Assembly: GCA_019084245.1 (NCBI GenBank)
Contig: JAHRFE010000033.1
Span: 1 to 64,000 of the forward strand
Length of the DNA: 64,000 nucleotides
Reading direction: 5' to 3'
Source: Hoeflea sp.
GTDB lineage: Bacteria > Pseudomonadota > Alphaproteobacteria > Rhizobiales > Rhizobiaceae
The position numbers and the translations under genes are program-made. The notes under the pieces are model-generated. The model ran no database searches, was not told the origin of the DNA, and worked only from the letters and a program-made list of their open reading frames with translations. How positions within the stretch are numbered: the stretch's first letter is position 1; each line of letters starts with the position of its first letter. This document shows, piece by piece, positions 1-9,966 of this stretch.

Positions 1-1043
1 CCTCGCATCACTGCCAGATGGAGGGCGGTTATCACCTCCTCATCCGGCACAAAATAGGGGGTCGCAATCCAGATTGAATCCTGTGCGGCATTTATCGCCT
101 GAACAACAAACAGTTTGAACGTGTCATCCTTGTCCGCAGGTCCTGTGGCCAGAAACAGGGCGGTTTTTGCATCATCCTGTATGGTGGGGATCGACCAATC
201 GAGCTCAAACTGCTCGCCAGTTGCCCAATGCCAGTCTTCCAGAAAGGAGAATTGTGCGGCTTTTACAGTCGGGCCCGTAAACCGAAGACAGGTGTCTCGC
301 CATGTTCGCTGCCCTTTTGATTTGCCAAGATACTCGTCACCAATGTTCAGCCCTCCGGTAAACCCAATTTGAGCGTCAAACACCGCAATTTTCCGGTGGT
401 TCCTGAAATTGATCTGGAACCGCTTCCCCATCCTGGTCGCACTTCCAAATGGCGAAACGGATATCCCGGCGCTTCTGAGCCTCGAAAAATACGCCTCAGG
501 CGTCCTGCTGCAACCTATCTCGTCATAAAGCAGCCTCACTTGAACGCCGCGCTGTGCGGCACTGATCAGGTGTCGAGCAAATTCCCGGCCCACATCATCA
601 TTATTTATGATGTAGAATTGCATCAGTATGCTTCGTTCAGAGCGATCTATGGATTGAAAAATTGCCGCATAGGTTTCTTCGGCATCAATCAGGAGATCCG
701 TTTCATTGCCTCTGGTAAACGGAAACCGTGCAAGTTTTTCAATGACCTGCATTGCGCCCAACTCTGTTCTTGAAAGACGCAGAGTGTTTGGAAGCAAATC
801 CCGGTTGATTGGTGTCTTAGCCAGCTGCGTTCGAAATTTCTTGACGTAACCGCTGAACCGCCATCCGCCGAAGATCATGAAAAGGGGGACAGATAGGAAC
901 GGCATCGTGACCAGGGCGACGGCCCAGGCCACGGCCCCCTGACTGCTGCGCTCTTGTGAAATTGCAACAAGCGCAAAGACTACGCCAACGGCATAGACCA
1001 GCGGGACTACAACCAACGACAAGATATTCAAGCTGATCGCCAT
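1..1043 (-). CDS. cls: cardiolipin synthase / phospholipase D-like protein (partial, C-terminus outside window)
   Basis: The start codon is the ATG whose complement ends at 1043; about 347 residues are visible before the frame leaves the window. The N-terminus has two hydrophobic membrane segments (about residues 5-28 and 40-65), as in Cls-type enzymes that condense phosphatidylglycerol into cardiolipin at the inner membrane. The first PLD catalytic motif (HxKxxxxD, seen as NHRKIAVFD) begins at His216 and is followed by the usual GFTGG. The second HKD motif should lie beyond the edge, so catalytic completeness cannot be judged. A more general PLD-superfamily role is possible, but two N-terminal membrane segments plus PLDc favour cardiolipin synthase. 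Confidence 0.88.
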   Translation of the reverse strand, partial: MAISLNILSLVVVPLVYAVGVVFALVAISQERSSQGAVAWAVALVTMPFLSVPLFMIFGGWRFSGYVKKFRTQLAKTPINRDLLPNTLRLSRTELGAMQVIEKLARFPFTRGNETDLLIDAEETYAAIFQSIDRSERSILMQFYIINNDDVGREFARHLISAAQRGVQVRLLYDEIGCSRTPEAYFSRLRSAGISVSPFGSATRMGKRFQINFRNHRKIAVFDAQIGFTGGLNIGDEYLGKSKGQRTWRDTCLRFTGPTVKAAQFSFLEDWHWATGEQFELDWSIPTIQDDAKTALFLATGPADKDDTFKLFVVQAINAAQDSIWIATPYFVPDEEVITALHLAVMR

Positions 1044-1356
1044 ACTGTTGATTTACCAAATCCTCTCGTTGCAGCACAGCTGTATTTTAAGGAGGTTCCA
1101 GGCAAACCCCTGCGGGGCTGGGCGGATTCGCCTTTTCGCAAACGGCTGTGTGTCTGTGTTCGGAATACGCGCGCTTCTGGCTTGTGCCTATTGCGACCTT
1201 CCGCTTTCCGCCCTTCGTGGACGCCAGGCAAGCCAAAGTGGACGGCGGTTTTCGGAGCAACACTGATGATCGCGGATGGCCGACTTGGGGGGCGCATGGC
1301 GGCCATTTCCAGCAGGCGTTCGATCATCCGCAAGGATCGAAACGGCCTCACCCTTC

Positions 1357-1424
1357 ACATCCAAAATCAAATGCCGGTTCGCAAATCTGAGACTGACCAG
1401 CACCCGCCGCTACGCCCGAGGCCT
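1357..1424 (-). pseudogene. remnant of a MATE-transporter 3' end
   Basis: This stretch aligns with the last codons of the intact MATE gene (plus-strand 3051-3113), with roughly 80% base identity by eye and one extra base that breaks the frame. On the minus strand it still reads LRFANRHLILDV, against LRFANRHLFLDV in the live gene. No further MATE homology is visible on either side. It is a short decayed paralogous fragment on the opposite side of the spermidine-synthase-like gene. The rest of 1044-1494 holds nothing I can recognise. Confidence 0.6.
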
Positions 1425-1494
1425 CAGGCAGCCGACTGGCAGATCGAACATATCCACTTGACTGGTTTTCGGGCGTGGCGATACTCGGCCGCGC

Positions 1495-3021
1495 ATGACA
1501 ATTCCCTTCCACCCCCGGCTGACGCCGCTCTGGTTGCTGATCCTGCTTCAGGCCGGCATTTCCGCGTCGAGCCTGGTGGTCGAGATCGTCGCCGGGCGGA
1601 TGATTGCGCCCTATGTCGGCATGAGTCTTTACACCTGGACATCGATCATCGCGGTGGTGCTGGCTGGCTTTTCGGTTGGCCATTGGTGGGGCGGCCGGAT
1701 TGCCGGGCTGCCGACCGACCGCGCCCTGCGGATCACCGGCTGGACCATGATCGCCGCCGCCTGCACGACGGCCGGGGCAACGCTTCTGCTGCGGGCGACC
1801 GCTGATCCGGTTCTCAACAACCTCCAGCATCCCCTGGCTGCCATCACGGCGCTGAGCACGCTTGCGTTCTTTCTGCCTTCGCTTTTCGCCGGTGTGCCCG
1901 CGCCTGTGCTGACGGTGGCCGCGATGCGCGACAGGGACCAGTCCGAACGGGCGCTGGGGGCGATGTTTGCGGCAGGGGCGATCGGCGCCATTGCCGGGAC
2001 GCTGCTGGCAGGCTTCCTGTTTGTCCCCTGGATGGGTTCGGTGGCGACCCTGCTGGTGATTGCGGCGATCTATGTTCTTGCGGCAGGTGTCTGCTTCTGG
2101 CTCGGCGGCGCCTCGAGGCGCGAAGCCATGATCTCTGTCTCGGGCATCGGCCTTGTCCTGCTGACGGGCATTGGCGCCTTCGGGCTGCCGCCTGTCTGCG
2201 ACCGGGAGAGCAGCTATTACTGCATACGGACCGTCGCCATGTCGGACGATCCGCAGGATCCGGTCAATTTGATGGTGGTTGATCATCTTGCCCACGGGAT
2301 CAGCTCCCGGAACGCGCCGCGGGTCATGTTCACGGAACACGCGGCCATGCTGGACGCCCTGCCCCGGATGCGCATGGAGCGAAGCGATTTCACCTCGTTT
2401 CACATTGGCGGGGGGTCCTATTCCGTTCCGCGGGCCTGGGCGGACCGGGGCATAAGTGGCATCACCATTGCCGAGATCGACCCCGAAGTGACCGCCATGG
2501 CCGTCGATCGCTTCTGGTTCGACCCCGAGATCGCGACGATCCTGCACCGGGATGCCCGCGTGGCCTTGCGCAACTCCGCGCAACAATTCGACGTCATCGT
2601 CGGTGATGCCTTCACCGACATCGCCGTGCCCGAACACCTGGTCACGCTCGAATTCTTTACGCTTGTGTCCGACCGGCTCAATCCCGGCGGGGTCTATGCC
2701 ATGAACCTCCTGGATAATGTCGACCGGCTGCATGCGCTGGCGGCCGTGGTGGCGACACTGCGCGCGGTTTTTCCCAGCGTCGAGGTCTGGACCGTGCGAA
2801 CCCCGCCGCAACCGGGTGAACGGCGCGTCTTTGTCCTCTTGGCGAGCGCTGAGGACAGCCCTGTCTCAATGATCGAGACGGCAGCCCCGGACATGACCCG
2901 CTTTCAGGTGCTGGAGACCGGGTTTGTCGATACCATCCTTGACCAGAAGAATGCACGGATCCTCACCGATGATCACGCGCCATTGAGCCACATCATGGGG
3001 CTGGATCCCGTCATCAACTGA
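1495..3021 (+). CDS. membrane-fused spermidine-synthase-like protein
   Basis: This is a 508-residue protein. Residues 1 to about 225 are strongly hydrophobic with six or seven predicted membrane helices. The C-terminal part is a class I methyltransferase-like fold typical of spermidine synthases: HIGGGSYS near 303-310 (co-substrate loop), AEIDPEV near 326 with the acidic Asp, and VIVGDAFTD near 367-375 at the catalytic-Asp position. Such fused membrane/aminopropyltransferase-like proteins are common in bacteria but few have a proven substrate, so polyamine synthesis is only an inference. It converges on the MATE gene with a 16-bp gap. The similar sequence found on both flanks suggests it lies at a rearrangement. 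Confidence 0.8.
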   Translation: MTIPFHPRLTPLWLLILLQAGISASSLVVEIVAGRMIAPYVGMSLYTWTSIIAVVLAGFSVGHWWGGRIAGLPTDRALRITGWTMIAAACTTAGATLLLRATADPVLNNLQHPLAAITALSTLAFFLPSLFAGVPAPVLTVAAMRDRDQSERALGAMFAAGAIGAIAGTLLAGFLFVPWMGSVATLLVIAAIYVLAAGVCFWLGGASRREAMISVSGIGLVLLTGIGAFGLPPVCDRESSYYCIRTVAMSDDPQDPVNLMVVDHLAHGISSRNAPRVMFTEHAAMLDALPRMRMERSDFTSFHIGGGSYSVPRAWADRGISGITIAEIDPEVTAMAVDRFWFDPEIATILHRDARVALRNSAQQFDVIVGDAFTDIAVPEHLVTLEFFTLVSDRLNPGGVYAMNLLDNVDRLHALAAVVATLRAVFPSVEVWTVRTPPQPGERRVFVLLASAEDSPVSMIETAAPDMTRFQVLETGFVDTILDQKNARILTDDHAPLSHIMGLDPVIN

Positions 3022-3037
3022 CGCCGCCGGGAACCGA

Positions 3038-4420
3038 TCACGCCTTGGCGACATCCAGAAACAGATGCCGGTTCGCAAACCGCAAGTTGAGCAGCACCGC
3101 TGCTACGCCCAGCCCCAGCGCCAGGCCGGCCCAGATGCCGGGGCCGCCCAGCCCCAGGCCGAAGCCGAGGCCGTAGGCGGCCGACAGGCCGATGGGCCAG
3201 TAGCTGATCACGGCGATGATCATCGGGATGCGCGTGTCCTTGATGCCGCGCAAAAGCCCGGCGCCGATGGCCTGGATGGCATCGACCATCTGGAAGGCGG
3301 CGGCAACCAGCAAGAGCGGCACCGCCACCGCGAGCAACTGCGCCGAATCGACATTGGCCTCGTCGAGAAACAGGCTGATCAGTGTCTCGGGCGCGAGCCA
3401 GAACAGGCTGGCGGCGGCAAACGAGATCACCACCGAAAGCCCCATCACCGTGTGCGCGGCGCGCGCCAGCTCGTGCATGTCACCACGGCCATAGGCCTGG
3501 CCGACGCGCACGGTGGCGGCGTGCGACAGGCCCAGCGGCACCATGAAGCTGATCGAGGCAAGCTGCAGGGCGATGCCATGGGCGGCAAGCTGCACGGTGC
3601 CGAGCCAGCCCATCATCAGCGACGCCGCCATGAACAGGCCGACCTCGGCCAGGATGGTGAAGCCGATCGGCAGGCCCAATCGGAACACTTCGAAAAACGC
3701 CGGCCATTCCGGCCGCCAGAAGCGCTGGAACAGCCGGTATTCGAGGTGGCGCGGATGCAACACCGCCCATGCGGCCATGATCAGGAAGATGACGGTCGAG
3801 CTGATCACCGAGGCCACCGCGGCGCCCCGCACGCCCATCTCGGGAGCGCCGAAATAGCCGAAGATCAGCGCATAGTTGAGAACACCATTGACCAGGGTGC
3901 CGATCAGCGCCGACCACAGCACGATGCCCGCCCTTGACCGCGCCGCGAAGAACGAGCGGAGCGCCATCATCGCAAGCGCCGGGAACATGCCCCATTGGGC
4001 GATGCGGATATAGTCGCTGGCGAGTGCGGCCAGTTCCGGCTTCTGGCCGAGCGCGATCAGCATCGGCTCGAGCTGCCACAGGAACGGCATGACTATCGCC
4101 GCGTAGAGGAGCAGGATCCACATCCCCATCCTGACCGAACGGCGCACATGGGTGGGATCGTTGCGCCCTTCGGCCTGTGCTGCCAGCGGCAGGATGGCGC
4201 TGGCGAAGCCGACGCCAAAAATATAGACGATGAAGAAGGCCTGCGAGCCGAGCACGGTGGCAGCCAGTTCCTCGGTGCCATACCAGCCGAGCATGATCAC
4301 ATCGGTGGTGGCAATCGCGATCTGGGCGATCTGGGTGCCGACCAGCGGCAGGCCGAGCGCCAGCGTCGCCCACACATGCGCGCCCCAGCTCTGCCCGTCC
4401 CTTGTGTGTGTGATTGCCAT
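3038..4420 (-). CDS. MATE family multidrug/toxin exporter
   Basis: The 460-residue protein, counted from the ATG at 4420, matches the usual MATE length. It has about twelve hydrophobic segments in two related halves and family-typical stretches such as LPLVGTQIAQIAIATTDVIM near the N-terminus. The open frame extends upstream to 4648, but that part is Arg/Pro-rich and not MATE-like. MATE proteins export cationic drugs or metabolites using Na+ or H+ gradients at the inner membrane; the substrate cannot be inferred here. It is divergent from the mechanosensitive channel gene across 217 bp that must hold both promoters. Confidence 0.9.
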   Translation of the reverse strand: MAITHTRDGQSWGAHVWATLALGLPLVGTQIAQIAIATTDVIMLGWYGTEELAATVLGSQAFFIVYIFGVGFASAILPLAAQAEGRNDPTHVRRSVRMGMWILLLYAAIVMPFLWQLEPMLIALGQKPELAALASDYIRIAQWGMFPALAMMALRSFFAARSRAGIVLWSALIGTLVNGVLNYALIFGYFGAPEMGVRGAAVASVISSTVIFLIMAAWAVLHPRHLEYRLFQRFWRPEWPAFFEVFRLGLPIGFTILAEVGLFMAASLMMGWLGTVQLAAHGIALQLASISFMVPLGLSHAATVRVGQAYGRGDMHELARAAHTVMGLSVVISFAAASLFWLAPETLISLFLDEANVDSAQLLAVAVPLLLVAAAFQMVDAIQAIGAGLLRGIKDTRIPMIIAVISYWPIGLSAAYGLGFGLGLGGPGIWAGLALGLGVAAVLLNLRFANRHLFLDVAKA

Positions 4421-4637
4421 GCCCGCGACCTGACCCGTGATTGGAGTGGCGCTTATGCCCGCGCGCCGCCTGACTGGCAAGCCACGCTCAAGCGCTGCTG
4501 CCGGCCCTTGCCGGAATGGACTTTCCCGGTGTGCCGCAAATGCCATAGGCCGCGGTCCACCCCTCACGCACGGGAAAGCGCGTGGCTGTCTCATATCAGC
4601 GCTTCTCAAGCCGGAGGATCGCTTCCATAATGGCGGG

Positions 4638-5987
4638 ATGGAAACCACAGACCTGGCCGGCCTTTCCCAGACCCTGAGCGCGCTGCTTGATGCCGGGCAA
4701 TCGTATCTGGCCCAGCCCTGGACCTATTACCAGTTGGCTATCGTGGCGGCCTGCTACCTTGTGGCCTGGCTGATCTCGCTCAAGGTCGAGCCCTGGCTTG
4801 AAGAGCGGGCCCGCGCCATCAAGGGCAAGCCGGGGCTGCTCCGGGTCATCGTCTCATTCATGCGCCGGATCAACTGGGTGCTGTTCATCGTCTTTCTGGC
4901 GATTGCCCGGGAGATCGTGCTGGCGCTGAGCTGGCCGTCGCGCACCTACCTGATCGGGCTGGCGCTGGCGCTTGCCTCCGCGTGGCTCGCCATCCGCGTG
5001 TCGAGCCGGATCATCCACTCCAAGAGCCTTGCCCGGCTCATTTCGCTGGCGATCTTCGCCTATGTGGCGCTGGGCATTCTCGATCTCAGGCCCGAAGCGT
5101 CGGCCTTTCTCGACCAGCTGGCCATCCAGGTGGGCGACCTGCGGATTTCCGCGCTGTTCGTGCTGCGCACCATCATTGTCGCCACTGCGTTCCTGTGGAT
5201 CGCCAATCTCATGGGCAATTTCCTCGACAGCCGCATCACAGCCATCGAGGATCTGTCGCCCTCCTTCAAGGCGCTGGCGGGCAAGGTGGTCAAGATCGGG
5301 CTGATCGCCACGGCGATCATGATGGCGCTGTCATCGACCGGCATCGACCTGACCGCGCTCACGGTGTTCTCGGGCGCGGTCGGCGTGGGCCTGGGCTTCG
5401 GCCTGCAGAAGGTGGTCTCCAACTTCATTTCCGGCGTGATCATCCTGGTCGACCGCTCGATCAAGCCCGGCGACACGATCGAGCTCGGCGAGACCTTCGG
5501 CTGGATCCGCGAGCTGCGCGCCCGCTTCGTCTCAGTGATCACCCGCGACGGGCGCGAATATCTGATCCCGAACGAGGATTTCATCACCCAGCAGGTGGTC
5601 AACTGGTCGTTCTCCGACAAGCTGGTGCGCCTCGACGTCGATTTCGGCGTCTCCTATGACAGCGACCCGCATGAAGTCACGAAGCTCGCGATCAGCGCCG
5701 CCAGCACACCTACGCGCGTGCTTGAGGCGCCCTCGCCGGTGTGCTGGATGACCGGCTTCGGCGCCTCCTCCATGGATTTCAGGCTCCGCTTCTGGATCTC
5801 CGATCCGCAGGCGGGCCTCACCAATGTGCGCGGCCAGGTGCTGCTGGCGCTGTGGGACATCTTCAAGGAAAACGGTGTCGCCATCCCCTTCCCGCACCGC
5901 GAGATCATCCTGCGCCAGCCCGTGGAAGTGGTGCGCCGCGAAGCGCCGGATGCGGAAAGCCCGAATGCAAAAAGCCGGGAGCCTTGA
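4638..5987 (+). CDS. MscS family mechanosensitive ion channel
   Basis: About 449 residues. Several N-terminal membrane segments lead into the conserved pore-helix and beta-domain region: GVGLGFGLQKVVSNFISG, then DRSIKPGD and IPN, hallmarks of MscS-type channels that open under membrane tension to release solutes on osmotic downshock. The start was set at METTDLAG because the in-frame sequence upstream is low-complexity; the ribosome site is not ideal, and GGAGG lies about 20 bases upstream. The stop codon lies in the loop of a perfect hairpin that, read on the other strand, is the chemoreceptor terminator. Confidence 0.9.
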   Translation: METTDLAGLSQTLSALLDAGQSYLAQPWTYYQLAIVAACYLVAWLISLKVEPWLEERARAIKGKPGLLRVIVSFMRRINWVLFIVFLAIAREIVLALSWPSRTYLIGLALALASAWLAIRVSSRIIHSKSLARLISLAIFAYVALGILDLRPEASAFLDQLAIQVGDLRISALFVLRTIIVATAFLWIANLMGNFLDSRITAIEDLSPSFKALAGKVVKIGLIATAIMMALSSTGIDLTALTVFSGAVGVGLGFGLQKVVSNFISGVIILVDRSIKPGDTIELGETFGWIRELRARFVSVITRDGREYLIPNEDFITQQVVNWSFSDKLVRLDVDFGVSYDSDPHEVTKLAISAASTPTRVLEAPSPVCWMTGFGASSMDFRLRFWISDPQAGLTNVRGQVLLALWDIFKENGVAIPFPHREIILRQPVEVVRREAPDAESPNAKSREP

Positions 5988-5998
5988 GGCTCCCGGCT
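5969..5998 (-). terminator. intrinsic terminator of the chemoreceptor gene, inside the mscS 3' end
   Basis: A perfect 11-bp stem (AGCCGGGAGCC at 5973-5983 with its complement at 5988-5998) has a 4-base loop. On the minus strand it is followed by five T residues, the form of a Rho-independent terminator for the chemoreceptor. The loop bases include the TGA stop codon of mscS. Confidence 0.85.
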
Positions 5999-6025
5999 GC
6001 TATCGGTGAAGACCGGTGCGAGGCC

Positions 6026-8245
6026 TCAGAATTCCGACCATTCCTGATCGACCGCGGCCGATCCCTGCGTGGCGAATGCCTGCCGCACCTTGTTGACCAT
6101 CGCCTTGGCCGGCGATGGCCGGGCCGCCGAGCTTGACCCCGCAGCGGCGGGCGCGGTCCTGGCCGCCTGGCGGACCGGCGCGGACGACCTGTCGGTGACA
6201 AAGCGCGACACCAGCGTGCTCAGCCCGTCGGCCTCGTTTGCAAGACGGTGCGTGACGGCGGTGGTCTCCTCCACCATCGCCGCGTTCTGCTGGGTCACCT
6301 GGTCCATCTGGCTGACGGCGGAGTTGACCTCCTGGAGTCCGGTCGCCTGTTCCCGCGCCGCCGTCGCGATCGATTCAATGTGGGCATTGATGTCGACGAC
6401 ATGGGCGGCGATCCGGCTCAGAGCTTCACCTGTGGCCTTGACCAGGCCAACGCCGTTCTCGACTTCCGAACTCGACTTGCCGATCAGGTCCTTGATCTCC
6501 TTGGCGGCCGTGGCCGAGCGTTGCGCGAGTTCGCGCACTTCCTGGGCGACCACGGCAAAACCGCGGCCCGCCTCACCGGCGCGTGCGGCCTCGACACCGG
6601 CGTTGAGCGCCAAGAGATTGGTCTGGAAGGCGATCTCGTCGATCACGCCGATGATCTTGGCGATCTCGCCGGAGGCGCTCTGGATCCGGCTCATGGCGCC
6701 GACGGCGTCCGCGACGACCACGGCCGAATCCTTGCCGGCCTTGTTTGCCTGGGAGGCCTTGTCGCTGGCTTCCTGCGCCCGCTCGGAGGAGCTCTTCACC
6801 GTGGCGGTGATTTCCTCGAGCGAGGCCGAGGTTTCCTCAAGCGCTGCCGCCTGCTGCTCGGTGCGGCGCGACAGGTCTTCCACCGCCGAGCGCATTTCGC
6901 CGGCATTAGCATGGATCGTGTTGATGTTGATCTTCACGTCCGACAGCGTTTCGGCGAGCTTTTCGACCGACGTGTTGAAGGATGTGCGCAGATTGTCGAG
7001 CTCTCCGACAAAGGGTTCGGAGATCGTCGCGGTCAGATCGCCATCCGCCAGCCTGCCAAGCGCCGCGTCCAGAGCGCCGATGGCTGTCTCCATATTGCGT
7101 TTGCGCTCAGCGTCGCGCCGGGCCTCCTCGGCCAGGCGCTGCTGCTCGCCTGCCTGTCGGGCGGTGGCCTCTTCCTGCTCGCGGCGGGCTTTCTCCACGG
7201 CCAGCGCCTGGCAGGCATCAAACGCCACTGCGATATCCCCGATCTCATCCTTGCGGTCCTTGCCTTCGAGAACAACGCCCGTTTCGCCGCGCGCCAGCGC
7301 CTGCAGCGCAGCCACGGTGGACGCGAGCGGCTTGCCGACGGAACGCGCCACCAGCACGGCAACCACACCGATGATGATCATGGCGGCGAGCGTAACCATG
7401 AGGACGATCCGGAAAATGGTGTCATTCGCGACTGCAAGATCCTGGGCTGTGGCGTCCCTGCGTTCAAGCAGAAAGGCCGCGATTGCGTCCAGAACCGGTT
7501 CGATCCCTTGATAGATCGCGGACAGGTCCTGCCGAAGCGCCCGCTCTTCGAGCGTAGCGTCTGCGAAGGTATGAAAATCGGTCTGATAGATGTCGATGAG
7601 CTCAAGCACGGCATCGCGGTTATCAGGCGATCCAAAGAGCGCGGACGGGAACCGCTTCAGCTCAGCAACGCGCTCGTCGAGACTGGTGACATATTTTTCA
7701 TCGACGCGCAGGATGAAATCTTTCTCATGCCGCCGCATCATCAGCATCTTGACGCTCAGTTCGGGCTGATCCAGCGTGTTGAGCACGCTTTCAGCCTCCC
7801 GCACCGCTTCACGCAGCGAGCCCTGAAGGCCACTTTCTTCATCAAGACCGAGAAGGCGATTCTTCACGACCAATGCCTCAAAGCTGCCGACATAGTTTCC
7901 AAAACCGGATTTCAACGCGTCGATCTGCTGATCCAGTTCCGACGGGAATTCAGTTGTCGCCTCTCTTTGTAGCTGATCTATCTGACCAGATATCGAAGCT
8001 GCCAATTCGGCATGCCTGCTGACATCGGCTTCCCTGGCACGCAAGAGGAAATCCTTCTCTGCCCGTCGCGCCTGCAACATCCCTGTTTCTATGTCCTGAT
8101 CGAGCACGTAGAGGCCCTCGATCCTGGCCATATCGGAGCGATATTTCTGCTCCACAGTGTCGCCGAAATAGAAGATGGATCCCACCACCAGCATGCCCAG
8201 GATTGCGAGAGGTGCGAGGAGAAAAATACGTGTCTTGAGTGTCAT
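6026..8245 (-). CDS. methyl-accepting chemotaxis protein with helical bimodular sensor
   Basis: A 739-residue chemoreceptor. TM1 is at about 8-28, a periplasmic all-helical ligand domain at about 35-275, TM2 at about 279-300, HAMP regions at about 300-352 and 390-440, and the methyl-accepting signalling hairpin at about 470-690. The hairpin tip is intact ([20 protein letters not shown]). The sensor contains two copies of an EKDF(L/I)LR motif (63-69 and 174-180), typical of helical bimodular (HBM) domains that bind organic acids in characterised members such as McpS. The protein ends in EWSEF, resembling the CheR/CheB docking pentapeptide NWETF. It should signal through CheA/CheW; no che genes are nearby. 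Confidence 0.93.
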   Translation of the reverse strand: MTLKTRIFLLAPLAILGMLVVGSIFYFGDTVEQKYRSDMARIEGLYVLDQDIETGMLQARRAEKDFLLRAREADVSRHAELAASISGQIDQLQREATTEFPSELDQQIDALKSGFGNYVGSFEALVVKNRLLGLDEESGLQGSLREAVREAESVLNTLDQPELSVKMLMMRRHEKDFILRVDEKYVTSLDERVAELKRFPSALFGSPDNRDAVLELIDIYQTDFHTFADATLEERALRQDLSAIYQGIEPVLDAIAAFLLERRDATAQDLAVANDTIFRIVLMVTLAAMIIIGVVAVLVARSVGKPLASTVAALQALARGETGVVLEGKDRKDEIGDIAVAFDACQALAVEKARREQEEATARQAGEQQRLAEEARRDAERKRNMETAIGALDAALGRLADGDLTATISEPFVGELDNLRTSFNTSVEKLAETLSDVKININTIHANAGEMRSAVEDLSRRTEQQAAALEETSASLEEITATVKSSSERAQEASDKASQANKAGKDSAVVVADAVGAMSRIQSASGEIAKIIGVIDEIAFQTNLLALNAGVEAARAGEAGRGFAVVAQEVRELAQRSATAAKEIKDLIGKSSSEVENGVGLVKATGEALSRIAAHVVDINAHIESIATAAREQATGLQEVNSAVSQMDQVTQQNAAMVEETTAVTHRLANEADGLSTLVSRFVTDRSSAPVRQAARTAPAAAGSSSAARPSPAKAMVNKVRQAFATQGSAAVDQEWSEF

Positions 8246-8467
8246 GTCTGATTACCTGCTTCCGCACTGGCGGCGGCGGGACCGTTCATGGGTCCAAGGT
8301 GCAGGCATCATGCCTTTGCCAGTTCAAGACCTGAATGGTCCGAAGCTCCGGCGTCCTAGTCACACGCAGACTCTTCACGAAGCCTTAAGCCGGCTTCCCA
8401 AGGATTGAGGGGGCAACTTGGGTCCGAACGATAGGGCGCTTGGTGTCCGCCCGGATCCGGGTGTCCA

Positions 8468-9373
8468 TTACACCGGATTGTTGAACGTGTCGCAGGCTTC
8501 CAGACGGCCGGTGTCGAAGCCGCGGGAGAACCATTCCTTGCGTTGAGCCGCGGTGCCGTGGTTGAAGCTTTCGGGCACCACATAGCCCTGGGTGCGCCGC
8601 TGGATGGTGTCGTCGCCGATCTGCTGGGCGGCGTTGAGCGCCTCCTCCAGGTCGCCGCTTTCGAGCAGGCCCTTCTGCGCGGTGTAATGGCCCCAGATGC
8701 CGGCAAAACAATCGGCCTGCAGTTCCACCCGGATCGACATCTGGTTCTGCTCGGTCTGGCTCATCGACCGCCGCATCTCGTTGAACTGCGGCAGCACGCC
8801 GATCAGGTTCTGGACGTGATGGCCAACCTCGTGGGCGAGCACATAGGCCTGGGCGAAATCGCCCGACGCCTTGAAGCGTTTGGCCAGCTCGTCGAAGAAC
8901 GTCAGGTCGATATAGACCTTCTGGTCGCCCGGGCAGTAGAACGGACCGGAGGCTGCACTGGCATTGCCGCAGGCGGAACTGACCGCACCCGAAAACAGCA
9001 CCAGCGTCGGCTCGGGATACTCGAAACCCTGCGACTGCATGATGCCGTTCCAGACATCCTCGGTTTCGGCGAGCACGGTGGCGACAAACTGCGTCATCTC
9101 GTCCTGGCGCGCCGGCGAAACCTGCCGTTCGCTGGTGAGCTGGCCGCCCGGGTCACCGCCGCCGAGGATCTGCAGCGGATCGATGCCGATGAGTTTGAGC
9201 CCAAGATAGATCACGCCGATGATCAGAACCGCTTTCAGGCTCAGCCCGCCGCCGCCGCGCATGCCGCCGGTGGGCAACCGCATGCCGCCGCGGCCGAAGG
9301 GATTGCCGCCGCGCGATGATTGTCCACGGCGGTCCTCGATATTGTCGCTCTGGCGACGGCCCTTCCAATCCAT
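8468..9373 (-). CDS. ypfJ: YpfJ-type neutral zinc metallopeptidase
   Basis: A 301-residue protein starting at MDWKGRRQS. A polar Gly/Arg-rich N-terminus is followed by one membrane helix at about 45-62 and a C-terminal zincin domain carrying HEVGH at 181-185 (HExxH: His181, Glu182, His185). This matches the putative neutral zinc metallopeptidase family (YpfJ, KPN_02809-like), whose physiological substrate is unknown. The length agrees with the roughly 290 residues usual for the family. The open frame continues upstream of the chosen ATG, but the family normally begins with M-x-W and a polar RR stretch, as here. Confidence 0.88.
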   Translation of the reverse strand: MDWKGRRQSDNIEDRRGQSSRGGNPFGRGGMRLPTGGMRGGGGLSLKAVLIIGVIYLGLKLIGIDPLQILGGGDPGGQLTSERQVSPARQDEMTQFVATVLAETEDVWNGIMQSQGFEYPEPTLVLFSGAVSSACGNASAASGPFYCPGDQKVYIDLTFFDELAKRFKASGDFAQAYVLAHEVGHHVQNLIGVLPQFNEMRRSMSQTEQNQMSIRVELQADCFAGIWGHYTAQKGLLESGDLEEALNAAQQIGDDTIQRRTQGYVVPESFNHGTAAQRKEWFSRGFDTGRLEACDTFNNPV

Positions 9374-9574
9374 GGTCTCAGCTCTCCTGAAGGCAGTTCC
9401 GTCCTTAATGCCGCAGCGGGGCTGTTTGTTCAATTCGAATCCGCTGAAACTGCGATCATGCGCCTTCGCAGGCGTTCGGAGAGTTCGAAACCGGCCTATG
9501 TCGCTCCGCCCAATCAGGATTGGCACGCAGAGCCCGGCTGATGCTAATAAGGTCGTGCAAGGGAGAGTCTCGCC

Positions 9575-9913
9575 ATGCCGAAGTTGAAATCCTGTCTCAT
9601 GTCCGGCTGCCTGGTGCTGGTTGCCGCAAGCCTGTCACTCTTCGCCACGCCCGCGCTTGCCGGCAAGGCGGCGGTCAAGCGTGGCGAGCGGGTGGTCAAT
9701 GAGTGGTGCCGCGACTGCCATGTGCGCGACGGCGCGGACCTGACCGCCGACATGGCGCCGGCTTACGCCGACATCGTCGCGGTCCCCGGCCGCGACCGGG
9801 CCTGGTTCGAGAAGTTTCTCGAAGACGATCACTTTCCGATGACCACCTTCCGCCTGTTCGAGCATGAAAAGGCCGATGTGGTGGAGTACCTGTTGTCGCT
9901 CCAGGAGCACTGA
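9575..9913 (+). CDS. small periplasmic cytochrome c
   Basis: This 112-residue protein has a clear signal peptide (cleavage near ALA-GK at about residue 29), a haem-attachment motif CRDCH at 45-49 and a candidate axial Met at about 89 in HFPMTTF. That is the layout of a single-haem class I cytochrome c located in the periplasm. The distal part is a little short and no partner oxidase or dehydrogenase lies next to it, so its redox partner is unknown. A purine-rich ribosome site (AGGGAGAG) precedes the ATG. Confidence 0.85.
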   Translation: MPKLKSCLMSGCLVLVAASLSLFATPALAGKAAVKRGERVVNEWCRDCHVRDGADLTADMAPAYADIVAVPGRDRAWFEKFLEDDHFPMTTFRLFEHEKADVVEYLLSLQEH

Positions 9914-9966
9914 CGGCCTCGCGATTCCTGCAACGGCGACGCGTCACAATCGCCGGCAGCCCCGGC

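Noticed and set aside
1044-1350. Short overlapping frames in all directions between the cardiolipin synthase and the MATE remnant
   Set aside because: None has a ribosome site, domain or codon pattern; beyond the remnant I see no gene.
1348-2811. A 487-codon antisense frame over the spermidine-synthase-like gene
   Set aside because: Low-complexity Arg/Gly/His product and no homology; a shadow of the real gene.
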